Shown: piece by piece, positions 58,891 through 64,000 of the stretch
Position numbering within the stretch: the stretch's first letter is position 1
Layout of the letters: each line of letters begins with the position of its first letter
From: Tubulanus polymorphus
Lineage: Eukaryota > Nemertea > Palaeonemertea > Tubulaniformes > Tubulanidae
Length of the DNA stretch: 64,000 bases
Assembly: GCF_964204645.1 (NCBI RefSeq)
Contig: NC_134026.1
Span: forward strand, 2,356,001-2,420,000
Reading direction: 5' to 3'
The notes under the pieces: generated by a model
Seen by the model: only the letters and a program-made list of their open reading frames with translations
Databases searched by the model: none
What the model was told of the DNA's origin: nothing
Position numbers and translations under genes: made by a program

Positions 58891-60441
58891 TTTACTGTTC
58901 ATGATGTGAACACACCTAGTTAAACTAGTTACAAACACAACGACCGCTTCAAATTTCTTCCAAGTTATTAGCAGTCACAGACGACCAGCTCTCCACCGAT
59001 TACTACAATCATTATTGATTGTGAATGTGATACTGTGTTAGATGGTTAGTTAACAATGAGCGATGCATGATTTTCACCTTTGCTTCACACTGCTTTCTGT
59101 CACGATAAAACTGATATAACAAGCCGTATAAGTCACAAAATACTAACTACACACCATCATTGGATAATGAGTCGTATATTAGTTTCTTACATAGCTGCCA
59201 GATGGCTCTACAGTATTTAGATTTCAACTGTCTTCGATGTTATGGAAACGTGTCTCGGATTGGAATCAAATCGATTCATTTGTCTTTAATCATCATCATT
59301 CGAACGCAATATCATCTTTTATAGGGATCATCAGAACCGGCGTTTAGGAGTATCTATTATCGACGAATTAAGTTTAAAAAAGAATTTAAAATTTTCGTCG
59401 TTTTTTTTCATGGATCATCGTTTATTCGTTGCATAACAAAATGATCGTAACGGATACGATATTTGAATCGGCGTCTTGACAATACGTCACCTACGAGCCG
59501 CACCTGCCCGAGCCCCGGTTCAATAACGCTTCAAAATTTCAAACGCCGCAGACATTTTCCTATTGAAAAACGGTGAATAGAATTTATAGGAAGAGCTCGG
59601 TGAACTGATTTCAACGAGCCGAACACAATCAACCGCCATCACAAAAGCCATGACGAAAACAGAGCATAAAATTCAATGCGAATCTTGAATATCGGCGATT
59701 TGAATCTTGAAAACGGCTAACTTTGAATGTGAACACGTTGCTTAGCAGCTGCCCCTATTGTCCGCGTTGGTCGCCTGATATAAAGACATGACCATTAGAC
59801 AACCTATCTATCTTTATCAATTCGCTAACAGCATTGAACGTTTGAGATTTTTTTTTCGAATATTAGGTCACCGCGTCTGGTCATGTATTATTCTCGGTTT
59901 AGACATAATTACAGTGATTTTGAGAAGGCGAGTTTGATTTATTATACCCGTCACCCGTCCTCAGTCGTCGTCCGTTGGTCGGTCCTGATTTTGCTCTTTT
60001 CTTTTAAAGAAATCATTGTCGATCGCCTTTGATTAGTTACGACACAACGACATTTACGACATACGAAGTAAGAGCTAAAAGAAAAGCTCCGTCGAATGCG
60101 CTTCGAAAAAAAAAAAACGATTTCGCACGAATGTTTCGAAATTTAAAAAAGCGCCACAAGCTTTTTAGCGACTGAGGGAAACATTTTCTGAATAAGCAGC
60201 ACTCGATATATCGTAGTTGAATTCTACGAAATATGAGTAATTACCCCAGTGATGTTTCGGTAATTAAAACGTATCGATTCCGTTAGCAGACCCGGCTGAT
60301 TCCGAGAGTCGCCCGGAATATCATGTTTTCCCAAACATAAAAATTGCGCGGTACATATATCTGTTGATTATCTCATTTGACTATAAATCAACAGGCAGAA
60401 CGCATCAATACGTGTTAAAGGCTGTTATCAGACATGGGAAT

Positions 60442-60443
<2 letters not shown>

Positions 60444-60524
<81 letters not shown>
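60444..60524. repeat. (TA)n microsatellite
   Basis: About 40 uninterrupted TA units. Confidence 0.95.
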
Positions 60525-60527
<3 letters not shown>

Positions 60528-63500
60528 AGGCTATACCATAAAAAAGCCTATAATCCCATCAGTGTATTGGGATCCTATTACGGCTATCTGCAAATTCTGT
60601 TTTACACAATTAATGATTTCGATAATAATTTCAGAAATTACATCATAACTCTTCGAAAAGAAATAATAATGCGATTTCATTGAAAATCTCAATAAAAATA
60701 AGTCCTTTTTTTTACCATAAGTTCAAATACTCGCCATTAGTGAATGATATCTAACTGTTGAATATTCAATTGCTTTTGACTTGTCGTAATCATTTCATTT
60801 TCAAGTAATTTGAGATACATCGCATTTAATAAGCTTAGAAACGTAAATCCATAAATCCAATACTTTGTATCGCGTGAATAAATTATTGCCAGGATTTAAA
60901 TGAGAAAGTATCTTCACATGAAAACTTTTTAAAATCGAAATACACAAACACGATGAGAGCTAACTTCGAGCCAATTTACGGATTCAGTCAGCCGACATTT
61001 TCTTTTGCAAAAGATGCATAAATTACTCTCATCGGAAATCAGCGAATATTTTTCTCGCTTCCCAAATGAAAACCACATTTTAACGAATAACTATTTACGG
61101 TACGTGTGGCACTCCATCAATAATAACTACACTATTAAAAAATTCCGCAAAAAGTATTCAGCTTTATTTAGGCCAAGAGGTACTTCCAATAAATCAATCT
61201 ATTCTAATAATTTATGGGTTCTATACATCCACGCACCAATAGGCCTCGATAATGCCGAAAAAATTGCATAACCTAGTTGCCGTTGATAGAAAAACCATGA
61301 ACAAAAAAAAAAAACGGGCACAAAATAAATTTTATAGTTTGAATTCGTGGTCTGCACAATAATCGAGCGACCGAACGACCGGGTTTGCAACGACGTATAA
61401 TTGTACACACCGGCGCGGATAATAAAACGACCTCATTACGTATCGGCAAGAAAAAAATGATCAGAATCGTCGTCCTCGGCTAGCGATGACACAACGCCTG
61501 GCCTGATCGCATCGCGGCGCGTCGAGTAGTATAGAATCCAACTACGAGAAAATTGTTTGTCAGACGTCGAAGACATAAAATAGATTATACCATAAAACAA
61601 CAATAAAACCTCATCGAAAATGCACATGCTTAAAAGCAACGCGGCTTTTATATACTAGTGAAAGATGAGTGGAGCGTCATATATACCCTCTTAAAACATT
61701 CTATCGATTCCATCCCGTCTTATGAACAACTATAGCCAGGTATTACCAGTAAACCTGCGGCGGTCAGTTAAAAAACAAACACTCCCAGTTTACTTGTACG
61801 CAACATTTCGCGAATGTCAAAGATCAGTTCGATTCACTTCACAAAACTGATTACGATTTATGAAAAAATTTATGAAAAACCGTTGAAGTAGTAGATATTA
61901 TTAGAAACAAAGAAGTCTCACCCGTCTAAGACAAATTTTACAACTGATACATATTCTTACGATCCGAACAAAAAAGGTATAAATCCTCCGATCATCGGCC
62001 GTCCTTGTATATAAACGAGTTCGAGCCAAATGATTCACGGAACGAAATCTAAATCGTTATTTCTTAAACCGTGCAATTATTATAGGCGAAAGATTAACAT
62101 ATTCAAGCGCATACAACTGCAATACAATTGATCGTCAGTGGATTAATGTACAATTGGTTCTGGACGAATGAATAACAAGTACAAGTTACTGCAATACTGA
62201 ATCAATAAGCAACTCTAACAGTAACGAATGACGTAGTCGTCGTACGGGACATGTCCTCTTTCTTCATGACTGGGCCGATTATCGGATCAAACCGCGATCC
62301 CTGCACCGGTGAACTTCGACAACCCCCCCCCCCTCGATTCGCTCCCTCTCGACGACAAAACACACAACTTCATAAAATCACTGAATCATACGATCACAAA
62401 TAAGAACGTCGTCGATCGATGGGTTTCGCGAAAACGATACAAACAGAAATCTATCGAGTGAAACTAATTTATTTTCGCTCGTCACCGATGAGACATTTTG
62501 AAAACGCTTCGATTCGCGTTCAGACACGACTCTCGATATCCGAGTTTTGTTCGCGTTCCAATGAACACGCGTTTAGGGCCATTTTACCGATTCGACAAAA
62601 GGACTGGTCAATTATTGACCGCCGATGATTATTATTCAATTCAATGTATGAACTTTAGGTCGAGGGTACTTTATCGAAATCGACTTGAGAAAAATAATCA
62701 TGAAACGACGAACGAATGACGCTCTCTCTCGGTTCATAACCTCCCGACCAATATCTCATACGCTATTGAGAAGAATAAGAATAATAAACTGGACAGAAAT
62801 TCGTAACAATAGATATATCTCTTATATCTTTAATCCGACACTGTATACATGCTCCGGCCAAGTTAAACATCGTCGCCAGATCATCATATCACAAAGCTTC
62901 TTTCAGGTATCTTTTGATTTTGAGACCCGAAGCGGCGGCGATGTGATTGTCTCGAAATGCTCGGGTTGCTCGTCGAGCTCCTGCGGGGATCTTCATAACA
63001 ATTCTCATCAATCGCTAGGGGTACTCGGGTATCCGCTTCATCAATGGCAGAAACTTCACCGATCTTTTTATAGTTGAGCACAAGAAAGCCCACAACTGAC
63101 TGCGAGTTATAGACATCAGGGCGAATTGTGGACTGATACAATATGATTTTGATATGATTTATATTCTCCACAAAAATTTTTTATAATTGACAATTATATA
63201 AGATTTACAATATGGAGAGGGATTTACAGTAGTTACTTCCAACTCAAAACCTAACTCAGTATTAGTACTGTGACAAAGTTTCCATTCACAAAGAAATGGG
63301 GACCATTCTGAAATTCCGAACAGACCTGGATCGGTTTTTCGGTCAGTCAAATTTGTCATATTCGCAATAAACTCTTTAGTTGTACAGACGCTCGGTCCGT
63401 TATAAATTCAGGGATGAAAACAGCCCATATTGAAAAAGTCGGAAAATATTTTCAAAAAAAAGAATTTTTTTGGGGAACAAAAATCAGTAACTTTTAGCCA

Positions 63501-64000
63501 AAAAACTTACTTCCTTTTGGTCAAAAAGTTAATAGTTTGGGCCTGAATTAGAGCCGCTTTTTGAATGAGACGCCATATTGGTTTCTCCGACTCCACAGTT
63601 GTGCTAACTACCTCCGAAAACTACACTGTTCTCAGGAATAAAGAAAATGTTAGAAAAGGTCGGAAATCCGTCTATAGTCGGAAGATCTTCATCGCTGTAA
63701 ATTGCAACATAGTGTTAGTGTGGCTCTATAGATTCTAATTCATTGCCTAAAAAACCGATATCTAATGTTCGGCAATGTAGAATATTTCGGAAAATCAATG
63801 TTTACCGATGATCAGTGTTTCTAACTGGCGACCCTGCGATCTACTGCGAACACACGCAGTCAAATAATTGAATTATTGCAAAACGCGGATATCGGAAATC
63901 AATTGCTGGTAATTTTACTGTGAAACTGTAATGCACTTCGTCAAATTTGATCATAAATTCAATAAACTTCGTGATCTATGATCATCAGTAAGCTATCAGT

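Larger units (their letters stand above)
57473..64000. other. 5' intron of CUX/CASP, no upstream exon found
   Basis: I searched the minus strand for an exon coding the expected N-terminal blocks (FQYWK-type start and REFKKxTPE-type end) and found none, so the first exons likely lie past 64000. Contains (TA)n at 60444-60524, opposed CAG/CTG repeats (58661-58890) and CpG-richer DNA around 58250-58500. Frames such as 62685-63077 have no motif. Confidence 0.55.

Noticed and set aside
62685-63077. 130-codon plus-strand open frame near the right edge
   Set aside because: No recognisable family; searched both strands here for the missing CUX N-terminal exon without success.

Overview
This window is animal nuclear DNA: AT-rich, with short exons bounded by GT/AG introns and no prokaryotic-style operons. 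The protein families (an SLC1 glutamate transporter pair, a secreted CAP/ShKT protein, and a CUX homeobox gene fused at the locus level with CASP) and the vertebrate-like exon phases point to a non-insect invertebrate. A lophotrochozoan such as a mollusc, annelid or nemertean is my best guess, but this is inference from protein similarity only.

Layout. 1-4156: no confident gene; it holds a short GC-rich reading-frame relic on the minus strand and the upstream part of a segmental duplication. 4157-7388 and 8776-12133 (+): two tandem excitatory amino acid transporter genes of nine coding exons each (568 and 542 residues), duplicated together with their upstream DNA. 13604-16323 (+): an 11-exon secreted protein of 393 residues with a CAP domain, an EGF-like segment, two ShKT domains and a poly-glycine linker, behind a TATA box. 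17673-57472 (-): one complex locus covering about 40 kb and encoding two different proteins. Ten shared coiled-coil exons (57472 down to 32508) splice either to five exons giving a CUX transcription factor (three CUT domains plus a homeodomain, ending at 27136) or, skipping those, to nine exons giving the Golgi membrane protein CASP (ending at 17673). The 5' exon(s) encoding the first few dozen residues are not visible and probably lie beyond 64000. A TATA-associated ATG exon at 34889-34842, in matching phase, is a candidate internal alternative start.

How it works: the donor at 32508 leaves one base of a codon, and both the CUT1-exon acceptor (31201) and the first CASP-exon acceptor (19488) supply the other two, so the choice of acceptor decides between a nuclear DNA-binding protein and a Golgi tail-anchored golgin-like protein without a frame change. 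The CAP gene and the CUX/CASP locus are convergent (tail to tail).

The large CUX/CASP introns hold a 25-bp minisatellite of about 850 bp, several (TA)n tracts, opposed CAG/CTG repeats, and several small inverted-repeat elements that look like non-autonomous DNA transposons. All exon joins were made by hand from reading frame and splice consensus; no transcript or database search was available.
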